A DNA stretch of 64,000 nt from Acinetobacter dispersus (GCF_009884975.1 NZ_CP041970.1:186001-250000); one strand, 5' to 3'. Positions 7,467 through 17,532 are shown, counted from the stretch's first letter. Program-made: numbers and translations. The notes: a model not told the origin generated them from the sequence alone.

Positions 7467-9683
7467 TTAGAAATCATACGAGGTTTGTAAGAAGAAGGTT
7501 CGTGGTTGTCCCACGTACTTGCCCCCTGAGGCATCCGATGAGCGCGTATAATATTGCGTATCAAACACGTTCTTTACGCCACCTGCAATTTTTAAGCCTT
7601 TGAGCTGATTACTAAAGTCATAACCTGTTCGTACCGCAAAGGTTGAATAGCCAGGAATGTCACCTGTGCGGCCATCTGCTGTTTCTTCGGTAATATAAAC
7701 ATCGCCTGAACCAGGTGCATGTTGTTTTGACTGAGCGAACATATCAGCATTGATTGACCAATGATCAATTTGATATGCCAGACCTAAATTACCTATATGA
7801 CGTGAGTAGTAAGGTAAGTCTTTCCCTTCAAATTTTCCTGCTTCTGAGGTTGCTTTAGTAAAGGTGTAGTTGCCGTAGATTTTTAGCCCTTCTAAAGCAT
7901 CGGCGAGTTGACCGAAATCATAACTGATACCAGTTTCAACGCCTTTATGGCTGGTTGCACCTAAATTTGTCCAAATCCCTGTACCGATAGCATCAGGACG
8001 TTCCAACATTAATTCTTTGTCGAAATCTAAATAAAAGACTGTTAACTCAGCATTCAATCCATTACCTAGATATTTAGTTCCGATCTCATAGTTTTTAGAT
8101 TTTTCAGGGTGTAATCCATCAAGGGTGGTAAAGGCTGTATTGGTGGTCTTATTCACCATTTGGGTGGTGACTAACTGGTTATATTGTTGTGGGCCAAACG
8201 AAACACCTGCATTGGCAAAAATATTCCAGTTTTCGTTGGCTTTGTAGAGTACGGATAAGCTTGGAAGGAATTCTTCAGATTTGATTTTTGGATAAACCGT
8301 ATTGGTGACAACACCATCTTGATAAGCAGTGAAATCATTGTGTGTATCAATAGACTCAAAACGCACGCCAGGCGTAATTACCCAATTCGCGAGTCCAAAA
8401 CGGTTGTCGATATAGATGGCATGGGCTTTGGTGCCACCATCACTGGTTGTATTCGGAAGGCGATCACCCGGTACGCCAGTCAAGGTGTTATATGGGAGCG
8501 TACGTCCTGAAAATTCAGAACTTTCTTCCTGTAAATAACGATAGCCAACAGTGACTTCGTTATCCATTCCCGCCCAATTATATGCACGTGAATAGCGTGG
8601 TTCGATGCCAAAATACTTATAATCACGAGGAGAGTTACTAATACGGCTGGTACCTGTATTGGTAATGGATTCTAAGTCACTGGTACGGAAAGAGTCGACG
8701 TAATAGCCCAATACTTCAAAATTATTCAGTTCATCTTTATGACTATATTTCACTGAAACATCAGAACGACGGCCTGCGAAATAGTTACGGCTTTGATTGG
8801 ATTGATAGGGATTGTCTGCAAATTGTGCTGCAGTCAAACCTTCTGGCATTTCTCCACGACCTTCATAATGATGCAGGTTGACTGCAATGGCATCTTGATC
8901 AGTCCATTGGTAGGCGGTTTTTAGCATGACATCATCGATATCAATTTTATTATTGGCTTCACGATAGCCATCACCTTTGCTACCTGAATAAAGCAGGGCC
9001 ATTCCTAAGCCATTGTCGAGTGTGCCACCAATAAACACATTCGGTGTGTACTTCAGTTGATCTGTCCCTGTTGCAAACTCAGTAGTTAAAGCAACTGAGC
9101 CTGAAAACTCTTTTGGAATTGCACGAGTAGTAAAGTTAATGATGCCACCAACGTTTTGTGGCCCAAAACGAACAGAACCTGCACCACGCACCACATCGAC
9201 CGACTCAATATTACCCATAGAAACTGGGGCCAAAGATAATTGTGGCTGGCCATAAGGAGCAAATGAGAGAGGTACACCATCCATAAGTACGGTAGAACGT
9301 GGTGATAAGCGTGAGGTAAGACCTCGTACGCCAATATTTAAAGAAACATCACTGCCACCCGTACCGTTGCTGTCTTGGACTTGCACCCCAGGAATTTGTT
9401 TTAAAGCATCACGAATAGAAGTGGTGGCAATTTCATCCAAACGCTTGCGATCGATAATGCTTCGTGCACCTGCATGTTGTTGTACTTTTTCCGCATTGGC
9501 ATTTTCTAGCCAATTACCCTGAGCCTGAATTGAAATCGTCGCAAGCGTTTGCGTTTCAGTGGGTTGTGCTTCATCGGCAAAAGCAGTATGTGATATGCCA
9601 CTCAATGAAATGGCAATCGCTAGACTCAGAGAGGAGGGCTGGAATTTGATCAATGATGTAGCTGTATAGGATGCAATTTTCAT
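7467..9683 (-). CDS. TonB-dependent outer membrane receptor, FecA-like (paralogue 2)
   Basis: This 738-residue receptor is a clear paralogue of the gene downstream. The plug repeats the same FecA hallmarks (GVRGLTSRLSPRSTVLMDG, APYGQPQLSLAP, DVVRGAGSVRFGPQNVGG, FTTRAIP), and the barrel ends in TSYDF. A signal peptide ends near AFA-DEA and is followed by QTLATISIQA, probably the TonB box. Like its neighbour it lacks a signalling extension and adjacent FecIR. Its own Fur-like site and terminator show that the two receptors are separate transcription units, which fits an old tandem duplication with divergent extracellular loops. Confidence 0.86.
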   Translation of the reverse strand: MKIASYTATSLIKFQPSSLSLAIAISLSGISHTAFADEAQPTETQTLATISIQAQGNWLENANAEKVQQHAGARSIIDRKRLDEIATTSIRDALKQIPGVQVQDSNGTGGSDVSLNIGVRGLTSRLSPRSTVLMDGVPLSFAPYGQPQLSLAPVSMGNIESVDVVRGAGSVRFGPQNVGGIINFTTRAIPKEFSGSVALTTEFATGTDQLKYTPNVFIGGTLDNGLGMALLYSGSKGDGYREANNKIDIDDVMLKTAYQWTDQDAIAVNLHHYEGRGEMPEGLTAAQFADNPYQSNQSRNYFAGRRSDVSVKYSHKDELNNFEVLGYYVDSFRTSDLESITNTGTSRISNSPRDYKYFGIEPRYSRAYNWAGMDNEVTVGYRYLQEESSEFSGRTLPYNTLTGVPGDRLPNTTSDGGTKAHAIYIDNRFGLANWVITPGVRFESIDTHNDFTAYQDGVVTNTVYPKIKSEEFLPSLSVLYKANENWNIFANAGVSFGPQQYNQLVTTQMVNKTTNTAFTTLDGLHPEKSKNYEIGTKYLGNGLNAELTVFYLDFDKELMLERPDAIGTGIWTNLGATSHKGVETGISYDFGQLADALEGLKIYGNYTFTKATSEAGKFEGKDLPYYSRHIGNLGLAYQIDHWSINADMFAQSKQHAPGSGDVYITEETADGRTGDIPGYSTFAVRTGYDFSNQLKGLKIAGGVKNVFDTQYYTRSSDASGGKYVGQPRTFFLQTSYDF

Positions 9684-9742
9684 ATCAGTGGCAAATGCTG
9701 TAAATTTTCCGAATATTAATCAGTTATTGCACCGAATGAAAT

Positions 9743-9761
9743 AAGAACGATTATCACTTAT
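9743..9761. promoter_or_regulatory. Fur-box-like site upstream of TonB receptor 2
   Basis: AAGAACGATTATCACTTAT (reverse complement contains TGATAATC) matches the Fur consensus at about 12 of 19 positions. It is 60-80 bp upstream of the receptor start. Confidence 0.5.
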
Positions 9762-9829
9762 AACTATGGAAGGAGTTAAGTTGATTGTTTTTTTGCTAAA
9801 GATATTTTTGGCTATTTCAAACAACAAAA

Positions 9830-9850
9830 AACCGTGCTTAAGCACGGCTT
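9830..9850. terminator. Intrinsic terminator of the SIMPL-domain gene
   Basis: The palindrome AGCCGTGCTTAAGCACGGCT (read on the minus strand) with flanking A/T tracts lies just past the stop of the 9867-10568 gene. Confidence 0.75.
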
Positions 9851-9866
9851 TTTGTTGTCAGATTTA

Positions 9867-10568
9867 TTATTTAAACTGGATTGAACCATTGGCACTAACC
9901 GTGATTTTTGATTCGCCCGCTGCCATATCTTGTGCAGGTGCTGCTTCAGCCATGGCAAATTTCGCCATACCACCACGCATCATTGGTTGTGGAAAGTAGT
10001 TGCTGGTATTTAGATTTAAGCTAACTAAATTGTATTGGGCTTTACTCCAAGCTTGAGTAATCGCTTGCGCACGTTGCTGGAAATTTTTAGAAGCTTCAAT
10101 CATCAGCTCATTTTCGACTTTTTTACGTTGCTCATCCGACACGGTAAAGTTAATCGATTGCGTCTGGAAGCTTTGCTGTAACTCACTAATTAACTGACTC
10201 GCTGCTTTAAAGTCTTTACTTTCAAGTTGGATTTCAGCTCGAGCGCGCCATTCTTTTAGTTTATTACTGTCATTGTCATACACAGGGTAGGTACTTTGTG
10301 CGCCTGTTTCGACTTTCACTTGTGAATATTTACGTGAAATTGCTTGCGCCTGATTCATCAATTGATTGATCTGATTTGAAAGCTCAGCAGGTTGTTTGTT
10401 GCTTTTTTCGATATAAAGAACGGCACGCATTTCATCATTTGCGACTTGGCGTGAAGCATCCGCTTGGATATTGACGATATTGTAGTTCAAGTTTTCTGTC
10501 TCGTGAGCAAAAAGGGTTGGGCTGAGTGCTGCCCCGATCATCATTGTTGCAAGTGCTAAAGTACGCAT
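9867..10568 (-). CDS. Periplasmic SIMPL (DUF541) domain protein
   Basis: This 233-residue exported protein has a signal peptide (MRTLALATMMIGAALSPTLFA-HE) followed by a SIMPL/DUF541 domain. The first part (NIQADASRQVANDEMRAVLY) and the region around EWRARAEIQLESKDF are typical. The E. coli relatives YggE/Oxidative-stress-related proteins are poorly characterised, so no function is claimed. It is monocistronic, with an AAGGAAATTT ribosome binding site before ATG 10568 and its own terminator. Confidence 0.8.
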   Translation of the reverse strand: MRTLALATMMIGAALSPTLFAHETENLNYNIVNIQADASRQVANDEMRAVLYIEKSNKQPAELSNQINQLMNQAQAISRKYSQVKVETGAQSTYPVYDNDSNKLKEWRARAEIQLESKDFKAASQLISELQQSFQTQSINFTVSDEQRKKVENELMIEASKNFQQRAQAITQAWSKAQYNLVSLNLNTSNYFPQPMMRGGMAKFAMAEAAPAQDMAAGESKITVSANGSIQFK

Positions 10569-11034
10569 AAAAATTTCCTTAGAATTTGGTATCGAAAATT
10601 TATTTTTTACAAGATTGATATTAAAAAGAACTCATGGTAAACTTCTGCATATTTTGTGGTGACTTTGTAAGAGATTAGCAGTGTTTTGCAACAGAAAAAT
10701 AAAACAAAAAATATTAAAAATGAATGGATTATGTGGATTGTTTTGACCATTTATCTAAAAACAGAAGCCTGATTAAAAAAAGCTTACTTTCTTTAGCTTG
10801 TCACATAGTATGATGATAATTCATCATACTTATTGGAGCGAAACATTTTTTCAATAAGATTAGATGAATGTAAGGCATAAAAAGTGTTTATTTTATTTCA
10901 AAATTAGGTATCATCTCGCTCCTAGTTGAAAGATATAAAATTTGTGTCTCACTAGATTCTAAAAAGCACCGAGTCAAACGACCGCAAGTCACCAGACTTA
11001 TTTCTTTTACCCATATCAGAGATGGTAATTCGAT
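10569..11034. other. 466-bp intergenic region upstream of dat
   Basis: No convincing ORF lies in this region (an antisense frame reaching into dat is a shadow). It holds the divergent promoters of the SIMPL gene and dat-ddc. The only clear structure is the perfect inverted repeat at 10807-10830. The remainder is AT-rich and featureless to the eye. Confidence 0.6.
10807..10830. repeat. Perfect 10-bp inverted repeat upstream of dat
   Basis: AGTATGATGA-TAAT-TCATCATACT is a perfect dyad about 205 bp before the dat start. It contains GATGATAAT, which partly resembles half of a Fur site, but the full Fur match is poor. It could be an operator or an mRNA hairpin. Confidence 0.5.
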
Positions 11035-12405
11035 ATGAGCGTTACTTCTGTAAACCCTGCCACTAATTCTACTAACGAATACTACCTGACTCGCCAAAGT
11101 CAGATGGAATCCAATGTTCGTAGCTATCCACGTAAATTACCATTAGCGATAGCCAAGGCATTAGGTTGCTGGGTTACTGATGTTGAAGGTACTGAGTACC
11201 TCGACTGTCTAGCTGGGGCGGGAACATTGGCTTTAGGTCATAACCATCCTGCGGTAATTCAAAGTATTCAAGATACGCTTGCAAGCGGTCTCCCATTGCA
11301 TACTTTAGATTTAACAACGCCTTTAAAAGATGCATTTACTGAAGCATTACTTGAGCAATTACCAGGTGGTAAGGAAGAGTATTGTCTACAGTTCTGTGGT
11401 CCATCTGGTGCAGATGGTACAGAGGCAGCAATTAAATTAGCAAAAACCTACACAGGTCGTAGCACAGTGATTAGTTTCTCTGGCGGCTACCACGGCATGA
11501 CGCACGGCGCACTTGCAATGACAGGTAACCTGTCTGCGAAGAATGCGGTGAATGGCTTAATGCCTGGCGTACAGTTTATGCCATACCCGCATGAATATCG
11601 TTGCCCACTTGGTTTAGGTGGTGAAGCGGGTGTTGATGCTTTAACTTACTTCTTTGAAAACTTCATTGAAGATGTTGAAAGTGGTGTGACTAAACCTGCT
11701 GCTGTGATTCTTGAAGCAATTCAAGGTGAAGGTGGTGTAGTTACTGCACCTGTAAAATGGTTGCAAAAAATCCGTGAAGTGACTGAAAAGCACAACATCG
11801 TTTTAATTTTGGACGAAGTTCAAGCTGGTTTTGCACGTTCAGGTAAAATGTTTGCCTTTGAACATGCAGGTATCGAGCCTGATGTTGTAGTGATGTCAAA
11901 AGCGGTAGGTGGTAGCTTACCACTTGCAGTATTGGGTATTAAACGTAAGTTTGACGCTTGGCAGCCTGCGGGTCACACGGGTACTTTCCGTGGTAACCAA
12001 CTTGCAATGGGTACAGGTTTAGCATCACTTCAAGTGATCAAAGAACAAAACCTTGCTCAAAATGCGCAAGAGCGTGGTGATTTCTTACAAGCTGAGTTCA
12101 AGAAACTTGCTCAAGAATTCCCATGTATCGGTAACGTACGTGGTCGTGGTTTGATGATCGGTGTTGAGATCGTTGACGAGCGTAAACCTGCGGACCATAT
12201 GGGTTCATTACCAGCTGATGCTCAATTGGCTGCTGCAATCCAGACTGCTTGTTTCAACAATAAATTATTGCTTGAAAAAGGTGGTCGTAACGGTACAGTC
12301 ATCCGTTTACTTTGCCCATTAATTATCAATCACGAAGAATGCGTAGAAGCGGTTGCTCGTTTCAAGAAAGCTGTTGCTGAAGCATTAAAAGCAGTACGAG
12401 GCTAA
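11035..12405 (+). CDS. dat: L-2,4-diaminobutyrate:2-oxoglutarate 4-aminotransferase
   Basis: This PLP class-III aminotransferase interconverts aspartate 4-semialdehyde plus glutamate with L-2,4-diaminobutyrate plus 2-oxoglutarate. Signature elements are [20 protein letters not shown] in the PLP phosphate-binding part, [14 protein letters not shown] with the cofactor aspartate, and the Schiff-base lysine in [11 protein letters not shown] (K289). Its 456 residues match the family. It is followed after 3 bp by ddc. The dat-ddc pair was first characterised in Acinetobacter baumannii and makes 1,3-diaminopropane, which has been linked to surface motility there. Confidence 0.95.
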   Translation: MSVTSVNPATNSTNEYYLTRQSQMESNVRSYPRKLPLAIAKALGCWVTDVEGTEYLDCLAGAGTLALGHNHPAVIQSIQDTLASGLPLHTLDLTTPLKDAFTEALLEQLPGGKEEYCLQFCGPSGADGTEAAIKLAKTYTGRSTVISFSGGYHGMTHGALAMTGNLSAKNAVNGLMPGVQFMPYPHEYRCPLGLGGEAGVDALTYFFENFIEDVESGVTKPAAVILEAIQGEGGVVTAPVKWLQKIREVTEKHNIVLILDEVQAGFARSGKMFAFEHAGIEPDVVVMSKAVGGSLPLAVLGIKRKFDAWQPAGHTGTFRGNQLAMGTGLASLQVIKEQNLAQNAQERGDFLQAEFKKLAQEFPCIGNVRGRGLMIGVEIVDERKPADHMGSLPADAQLAAAIQTACFNNKLLLEKGGRNGTVIRLLCPLIINHEECVEAVARFKKAVAEALKAVRG

Positions 12406-12408
12406 TTC

Positions 12409-13941
12409 ATGGTTGATTTTGCAGAACATCGTAAAGCGTTACTCTGCAATGATGCTCAATCTATTGCTGACTATGAGTCAGCAATGGGCGAGGCGGTACA
12501 AGCCGTTTCAGCATGGTTGCAAAACGATAAAATGTATACTGGTGGCAGCATTAAAGATTTGCGTGCAGCAATCTCTTTTGCACCTTCAAAAGAAGGTCTA
12601 GGTGTACAACAATCTTTACAACGCATGATTGAGCTTTTCCTCAATAAAAGCTTAAAAGTACATCATCCACACTCACTTGCACACTTACACTGCCCAACCA
12701 TGGTGATGAGCCAGATTGCGGAAGTGTTGATTAATGCAACTAACCAATCAATGGACTCATGGGATCAAAGCCCAGCGGGTTCGTTAATGGAAGTTCAGTT
12801 GATTGATTGGCTTCGCCAAAAAGTGGGCTATGGTGCTGGTCAAGCAGGTGTGTTCACTTCTGGTGGTACACAGTCAAACTTGATGGGTGTATTGCTTGCG
12901 CGTGACTGGTGCATCTCGAAAAATTGGAAAGACGAAAATGGTAAGCCATGGTCTGTTCAGCGCGATGGTATTCCAGCAGAAGCAATGAAAAACGTCAAAG
13001 TCATCTGTTCTGAAAATGCACATTTCTCTGTGCAAAAGAACATGGCAATGATGGGTATGGGCTTCCAGTCTGTTGTCACTGTTCCTGTGAATGAAAATGC
13101 ACAGATGGATGTCGATGCACTGGAAAAAACCATGGCGCATCTTCAGTCTGAAGGCAAAATCGTAGCCTGTGTTGTTGCAACAGCGGGTACGACAGATGCT
13201 GGAGCGATTGATCCACTCAAGAAAATCCGTGAAATTACCACGAAATATGGTTCATGGATGCACATTGATGCAGCTTGGGGCGGTGCACTGATTCTTTCAA
13301 ATGACCATCGTGCAATGCTAGATGGTATTGAATTATCAGACTCAATCACGCTGGATTTCCATAAACATTATTTCCAAAGCATTAGCTGTGGTGCTTTCTT
13401 GTTGAAAGACGAAGCAAACTATCGCTTTATGCATTATGAAGCAGAATATTTGAACTCTGCTTATGATGAAGAACATGGTGTACCTAACCTTGTATCTAAA
13501 TCATTACAAACGACACGTCGTTTTGATGCATTGAAATTGTGGATGACGGTTGAAGCATTAGGCGAAGAGCTTTATGGTTCAATGATCGATCATGGTGTGA
13601 AATTAACACGTGAAGTTGCTGATTATATTAAAGCAACAGCGGGTCTTGAGTTACTGATCGAACCACAATTTGCTTCAGTCTTATTCCGTGTTGCACCTGA
13701 AGGTTATCCTGCTGAATTTATCGATAGCTTGAACCAAAACGTGGCAGATGAATTGTTTGCTCGTGGTGAAGCGAATATTGGTGTAACCAAAGTGGGTAAT
13801 GTTCAATCATTGAAGATGACCACTTTAAGCCCAGTTGCAACGCTTGAAAACGTTCAAAACTTGCTTGCACTTGTGTTGGCAGAAGCTGATCGTATTAAAG
13901 ATGCAATTGCTGCAGGAACTTATGTTCCAGCGATTGATTAA
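12409..13941 (+). CDS. ddc: L-2,4-diaminobutyrate decarboxylase
   Basis: This PLP group-II decarboxylase converts L-2,4-diaminobutyrate into 1,3-diaminopropane. It has 510 residues. [18 protein letters not shown] and the histidine stacking region ([11 protein letters not shown]) are in place. The catalytic lysine lies in LDFHKHYFQ (K319), with the acidic HIDAAWGG before it. Only 3 bp separate its ATG from the dat stop, so the two are translated from one message. A strong terminator follows. Confidence 0.95.
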   Translation: MVDFAEHRKALLCNDAQSIADYESAMGEAVQAVSAWLQNDKMYTGGSIKDLRAAISFAPSKEGLGVQQSLQRMIELFLNKSLKVHHPHSLAHLHCPTMVMSQIAEVLINATNQSMDSWDQSPAGSLMEVQLIDWLRQKVGYGAGQAGVFTSGGTQSNLMGVLLARDWCISKNWKDENGKPWSVQRDGIPAEAMKNVKVICSENAHFSVQKNMAMMGMGFQSVVTVPVNENAQMDVDALEKTMAHLQSEGKIVACVVATAGTTDAGAIDPLKKIREITTKYGSWMHIDAAWGGALILSNDHRAMLDGIELSDSITLDFHKHYFQSISCGAFLLKDEANYRFMHYEAEYLNSAYDEEHGVPNLVSKSLQTTRRFDALKLWMTVEALGEELYGSMIDHGVKLTREVADYIKATAGLELLIEPQFASVLFRVAPEGYPAEFIDSLNQNVADELFARGEANIGVTKVGNVQSLKMTTLSPVATLENVQNLLALVLAEADRIKDAIAAGTYVPAID

Positions 13942-13970
13942 TTTCAATCTGGCACATACATCAAGATAAA

Positions 13971-13995
13971 AAAGAGGTCTGAAATAGACCTCTTT
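13971..13995. terminator. Intrinsic terminator after ddc
   Basis: AAAGAGGTCT-GAAAT-AGACCTCTTT is a perfect 10-bp stem followed by TTTATT. It is between ddc and the convergent Rieske gene. Confidence 0.9.
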
Positions 13996-14029
13996 TTTAT
14001 TGCCTCTTAGAACTGAATGTTTGAGTCAG

Positions 14030-15085
14030 CTAGGCTGCAAAAATAGGATTGAATCCCATTTTTCTTAAAAGACGACGATACATACTTGAACTACGGTCTG
14101 CTGGAAAATGCGCTTCCATCGATAAATCCAGTGGTAAGTATTCAGGTTTCTGTGTTTCGACAATCAGTCGATCCTCTTCAAAAATTTGCAAATTGAATGC
14201 ATAGGCATCTTCAACGGGTAAATCTTTATCATAATTACGGCAGATTGGTGTAAACAGGCGAGTTTGTCGCGCGCTTACGGGAGAAGCGGCATTCATAATG
14301 ACCTGTTTGCTTTGATTGGGGAAATGGATGGTGAGCGTTGCAGTAAAAGGCAGGCTGATTTCAAAATGTCTGAGCCAGTTGAAATTGTCTTGCCCGCGTT
14401 GCTCTGTCCCAATCGGGTAGCGTCCAACACTGCTGATATAATCGGCATCAAAGCCATAACTGGTTTCTGTGGTTATATAGTCTGGTACTTCAACATCATC
14501 AGGATCACCAAAGGTATCAGGATGTACCCAAGCAAAATGGGCGACATCAATAAATCCTTCCAGTTGCCGACCTGCAAAACAATTCAAATCTACAAATGGG
14601 CATACCAGTTGTTGGTAGTCTGAATCATCCCAATATGGCATATCTGGAATAACAGGTTTATCATCAGGCCGAGCTGCCAAGCAACACCAGATCAGCCCAT
14701 ATTTTTCAGTGGCAGCATAGGTTTTCAAATGAAAGCGATCAGATATTTTATGCTGTGGATGCGCTGGAATACGGTTGCATTTTCCCTCATGTCCAAAGCG
14801 TAATCCATGATAGCGACAGACAATGCCTTGTCCATCATGACGGCCTAAGCTAAGAGGAACCCCACGATGTGGGCAAACATCTTTTGCAACAATCAGCTCA
14901 TCTCCCATTTTGTAGATGACCAATGGCATATCTAACAACATGGTCGCAGTGGGTTGTTCGCTAATGTCACGGGCGAGCGCAATCGGATACCAGTGCTGAG
15001 CAAGCAATTGCCAATCATGCTCTGAAAATGTCATGTGTACGGGTAAATCCGTATGCTTAAACGTTGTAATCACTTTACTGTTCAT
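14030..15085 (-). CDS. Rieske non-haem iron oxygenase, large subunit (aromatic-ring-hydroxylating/demethylase type)
   Basis: This oxygenase of about 351 residues has an N-terminal Rieske domain with ligands C71, H73, C90 and H93 (CPHRG, then CRYHGL; C-x-H-x16-C-x2-H). The mononuclear iron site shows as DVAHFAWVH (D180, H183, H188). The C-terminal half resembles the vanillate-demethylase (VanA) group. No reductase gene is adjacent, so electrons must come from an unlinked partner. The frame extends to TTG at 15148; ATG 15085 (MNSKVITTF) is preferred. It is divergent from the aldehyde dehydrogenase of an arylacetate-type cluster, which may point to an aromatic substrate, but the substrate is unknown. 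Confidence 0.8.
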   Translation of the reverse strand: MNSKVITTFKHTDLPVHMTFSEHDWQLLAQHWYPIALARDISEQPTATMLLDMPLVIYKMGDELIVAKDVCPHRGVPLSLGRHDGQGIVCRYHGLRFGHEGKCNRIPAHPQHKISDRFHLKTYAATEKYGLIWCCLAARPDDKPVIPDMPYWDDSDYQQLVCPFVDLNCFAGRQLEGFIDVAHFAWVHPDTFGDPDDVEVPDYITTETSYGFDADYISSVGRYPIGTEQRGQDNFNWLRHFEISLPFTATLTIHFPNQSKQVIMNAASPVSARQTRLFTPICRNYDKDLPVEDAYAFNLQIFEEDRLIVETQKPEYLPLDLSMEAHFPADRSSSMYRRLLRKMGFNPIFAA

Positions 15086-15335
15086 ATTGTTGGCTTCTAA
15101 GTCATTTGTAATGAATATAGCGAAGCCAGCTGTTCTAATAAATTTCAATAAACTGAATGAAGTGTTGCAGCTTTTAGAACATTGGATTCGAACTGAAATT
15201 CTGAAGCTATCGTTGAGAATAATAAGATGAGATTGCCGAAGTGCGTGGTGTATTTGGCTTGGTGTGCATATGGATCATGTCTAGAGCCTATAGGATGGTT
15301 TTTTATAATGACAAGGTAGAAAATTGTCGCTGTTC

Positions 15336-15384
15336 TGCACAAATTGTGCATTTTTAATCTAAATCAGAAATAATTATGCATAAA
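15336..15384. promoter_or_regulatory. Palindromes upstream of aldehyde dehydrogenase (candidate Lrp-type sites)
   Basis: TGCACAA-A-TTGTGCA (15336-15350) is a perfect 7-1-7 dyad, and TTATGCATAA (15374-15383) is a perfect 10-bp palindrome. The motif ATTATGCA-YR-AA here (15373-15384) recurs as ATTATGCACGAA at 17571-17582 between lrp and the decarboxylase gene. The rest of the 440-bp Rieske/aldehyde dehydrogenase gap shows no gene. Confidence 0.45.
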
Positions 15385-15525
15385 CTGTGATGCGCAAATT
15401 CCATATTGTAGTAATAGATGCTCAATATTTTGATGGATAGATGTCATCAATTTTGCACTTGGGATCTACAACGTAGGTCAGATAAGGCAAAAAATCATGA
15501 TTACAATGAATAGAAGGAACAAGGC

Positions 15526-16956
15526 ATGCAACACTTGAATATGCAAAACCAATTTAAACTCATTATTAACGGTCAATCTTGTCTTGGTGAAGCAGGCGAA
15601 CTTGAGATTATCAATCCTGCAACAGCTGCCATTGCAGCAAAGTGTGCGCAGGCTTCGATTGCACAGGTCAATCAAGCAATTGAGGCAGCAAAGCAAGCTT
15701 TCAGAAGCTGGCAACGTAGTTCTCATGAAGAGCGCAAAAGTATACTCAACAAAATTGCGGATGGGATTGAACAGCATGCCGAAACCTTGGCTGAATTGAT
15801 TGTTTTAGAGCAAGGTAAACCACTGGCGTTGGCACAAATGGAAGTGCAGGGTGCGATTGGCTGGACACGTTATACCGCAAGCTTGGAAATGCCTGTTGAT
15901 ATCGTTGAAGATAGTGAACAAAAACGGATTGAACGTCATTACCAACCCTTAGGTGTGGTGGCTTCGATCACACCATGGAACTGGCCGCTGATGATTGCCG
16001 TTTGGCATATCATGCCTGCATTACGTGCAGGCAATGTGGTGATCAACAAGCCTTCTGAATTCACCCCTTTAGCGACTTTAAAACTCTGTGAAATCATTCA
16101 GCAAGAAGTCCCAGCGGGTGTCATTTCGATTGTTGCCGGTAATGGTGAAATTGGTGAGGCTTTATCGACTCACCCTGATATCGCCAAGGTGGTTTTTACA
16201 GGCTCGACTAAAACTGGTCAGCACATTATGTCTGGTGCGGTAAAAACCTTAAAACATCTGACCCTAGAGCTGGGTGGCAATGATGCAGGGATTGTTTTAC
16301 CTGATGCCGATCTTGATCAGATTGCCAAACGAATTTTTAATGTGGCATTTTTAAATGCTGGGCAGACCTGCGCTGCTTTAAAACGTTTATATGTGCATGA
16401 AAGCCAATATGATGCTTTAGCACAAAAACTGGCTGATATTGCCAATGCCCAAAATGTTGGAGATGGTATGGCTACAGAGACCACTTTTGGTCCTGTGCAA
16501 AATCAGCTGCAATATCAAAAAGTAAAAGCCTTAATTTCCGATGCGCTTGCACAAGGTGCCAAGGCGTTGTCAGGTGATCAGATTATACCTGAGCAAGGCT
16601 ATTTTATTGCACCAACGATTTTAACTGGACTGGATGAAAGCTGCCGAGTGGTACAAGAGGAGCAGTTTGGTCCAGTGTTACCAATTCTAAAATATCGTGA
16701 TATTGATGATGCAATTGCACGTGCCAATGCCAGTGAGTTTGGATTAGGTGGTTCAATCTGGTCGAGTGATTTGAAAGCAGCGCAGTTATACGCTTCGCAA
16801 CTACAATGTGGTACGGCATGGGTCAATACCCATGCAGAAATTGTCCCACATGCGCCGTTTGGTGGTTGGAAAATGTCAGGCGTTGGTGCTGAGTTTGGTA
16901 TGGAAGGTTTGCTAGAGAATACCGTTGGACAAACTGTGCATATCAACAAACTGTAG
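15526..16956 (+). CDS. NAD(P)-dependent aldehyde dehydrogenase
   Basis: This 476-residue aldehyde dehydrogenase oxidises an aldehyde to its acid. The nucleotide-binding FTGSTKTG, the general-base glutamate in TLELGGNDAG and the catalytic cysteine in NAGQTCAALK are all visible. The start follows AGAAGGA with 7-base spacing. Its neighbours encode an Lrp regulator, a 2-keto-acid decarboxylase and an aromatic amino acid permease, so the likely substrate is an aryl acetaldehyde (phenyl- or indole-acetaldehyde) formed by the decarboxylase. This is inference from context; the enzyme class itself is broad. Confidence 0.85.
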   Translation: MQHLNMQNQFKLIINGQSCLGEAGELEIINPATAAIAAKCAQASIAQVNQAIEAAKQAFRSWQRSSHEERKSILNKIADGIEQHAETLAELIVLEQGKPLALAQMEVQGAIGWTRYTASLEMPVDIVEDSEQKRIERHYQPLGVVASITPWNWPLMIAVWHIMPALRAGNVVINKPSEFTPLATLKLCEIIQQEVPAGVISIVAGNGEIGEALSTHPDIAKVVFTGSTKTGQHIMSGAVKTLKHLTLELGGNDAGIVLPDADLDQIAKRIFNVAFLNAGQTCAALKRLYVHESQYDALAQKLADIANAQNVGDGMATETTFGPVQNQLQYQKVKALISDALAQGAKALSGDQIIPEQGYFIAPTILTGLDESCRVVQEEQFGPVLPILKYRDIDDAIARANASEFGLGGSIWSSDLKAAQLYASQLQCGTAWVNTHAEIVPHAPFGGWKMSGVGAEFGMEGLLENTVGQTVHINKL

Positions 16957-16970
16957 ATATTGATGATTTT

Positions 16971-16998
16971 AAGGCGGATTTGATATCCGCCTTTTTCT
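16971..16998. terminator. Intrinsic terminator between aldehyde dehydrogenase and lrp gene
   Basis: AAGGCGGAT and ATCCGCCTT arms are followed by TTTCTTTTT, between convergent genes. Confidence 0.85.
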
Positions 16999-17028
16999 TT
17001 TTATGCACGATGCTGCTTAAAACTGGGT

Positions 17029-17514
17029 TTAAGTGGCAGGGTGGTAGCTGTGGTTTTTGGCTTTGCTTAAGAAATGATTCTGTTCTTTTATTTTTTTTAA
17101 CACAATGTAAGATTTGATATGCCCAATAAATCCATAAGAAAGCAGCCGTTCCGTCACGAATTGGGAAAGCTGTTCCAAATTTTCTGCGACGACTTTTAAG
17201 ATAAAATCTGCATCACCACTGATTGAAAAAGCATCTTGAATATTGTCTTCAGCTTCAATCAAATCCTGAAAGGCTTGCTGTGACTTGGCTTCATGGATAC
17301 GCAGGTTAATGTGGATCATTGCTGTTACCTCTAAGCCCAAAGCCTGTTGGTGGATGCGAGCCGCATAACCCAAGATCACACCTTTTTGCTCAAGTAACTG
17401 CCGTCTTCTTGAACATTGTGAGGCCGATAAACCGATTAAATCTCCTACTTCTTGATTGGTGAGCCGTCCATTCTTTTGTAATGCCTGAATGATTTGCCAG
17501 TCGAACTTATCCAT
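17029..17514 (-). CDS. Lrp/AsnC-family transcriptional regulator
   Basis: This is a regulator of about 161 residues with an N-terminal helix-turn-helix (LTNQEVGDLIGLSASQCSRR) and a C-terminal RAM/AsnC domain (DAFSISGDADFILKV). Family members bind amino acids and form octamers. ATG 17514 (MDKFDWQIIQ) is preferred over an upstream start at 17541; it has AAAGGAT about 9 bases ahead. It is divergent from the keto-acid decarboxylase and convergent with the aldehyde dehydrogenase, and is therefore the likely local regulator sensing an aromatic or branched amino acid. A dyad lies in the shared promoter region. Confidence 0.85.
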   Translation of the reverse strand: MDKFDWQIIQALQKNGRLTNQEVGDLIGLSASQCSRRRQLLEQKGVILGYAARIHQQALGLEVTAMIHINLRIHEAKSQQAFQDLIEAEDNIQDAFSISGDADFILKVVAENLEQLSQFVTERLLSYGFIGHIKSYIVLKKIKEQNHFLSKAKNHSYHPAT

Positions 17515-17532
17515 TGCATAAAATCCTTTTAT

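Noticed and set aside
10807..10830. Calling the dat upstream dyad a Fur box
   Set aside because: Only the left half fits the consensus; the right half is out of register.
10888..11097. 69-codon minus-strand ORF overlapping the start of dat
   Set aside because: It overlaps the dat start and shows no recognisable features.
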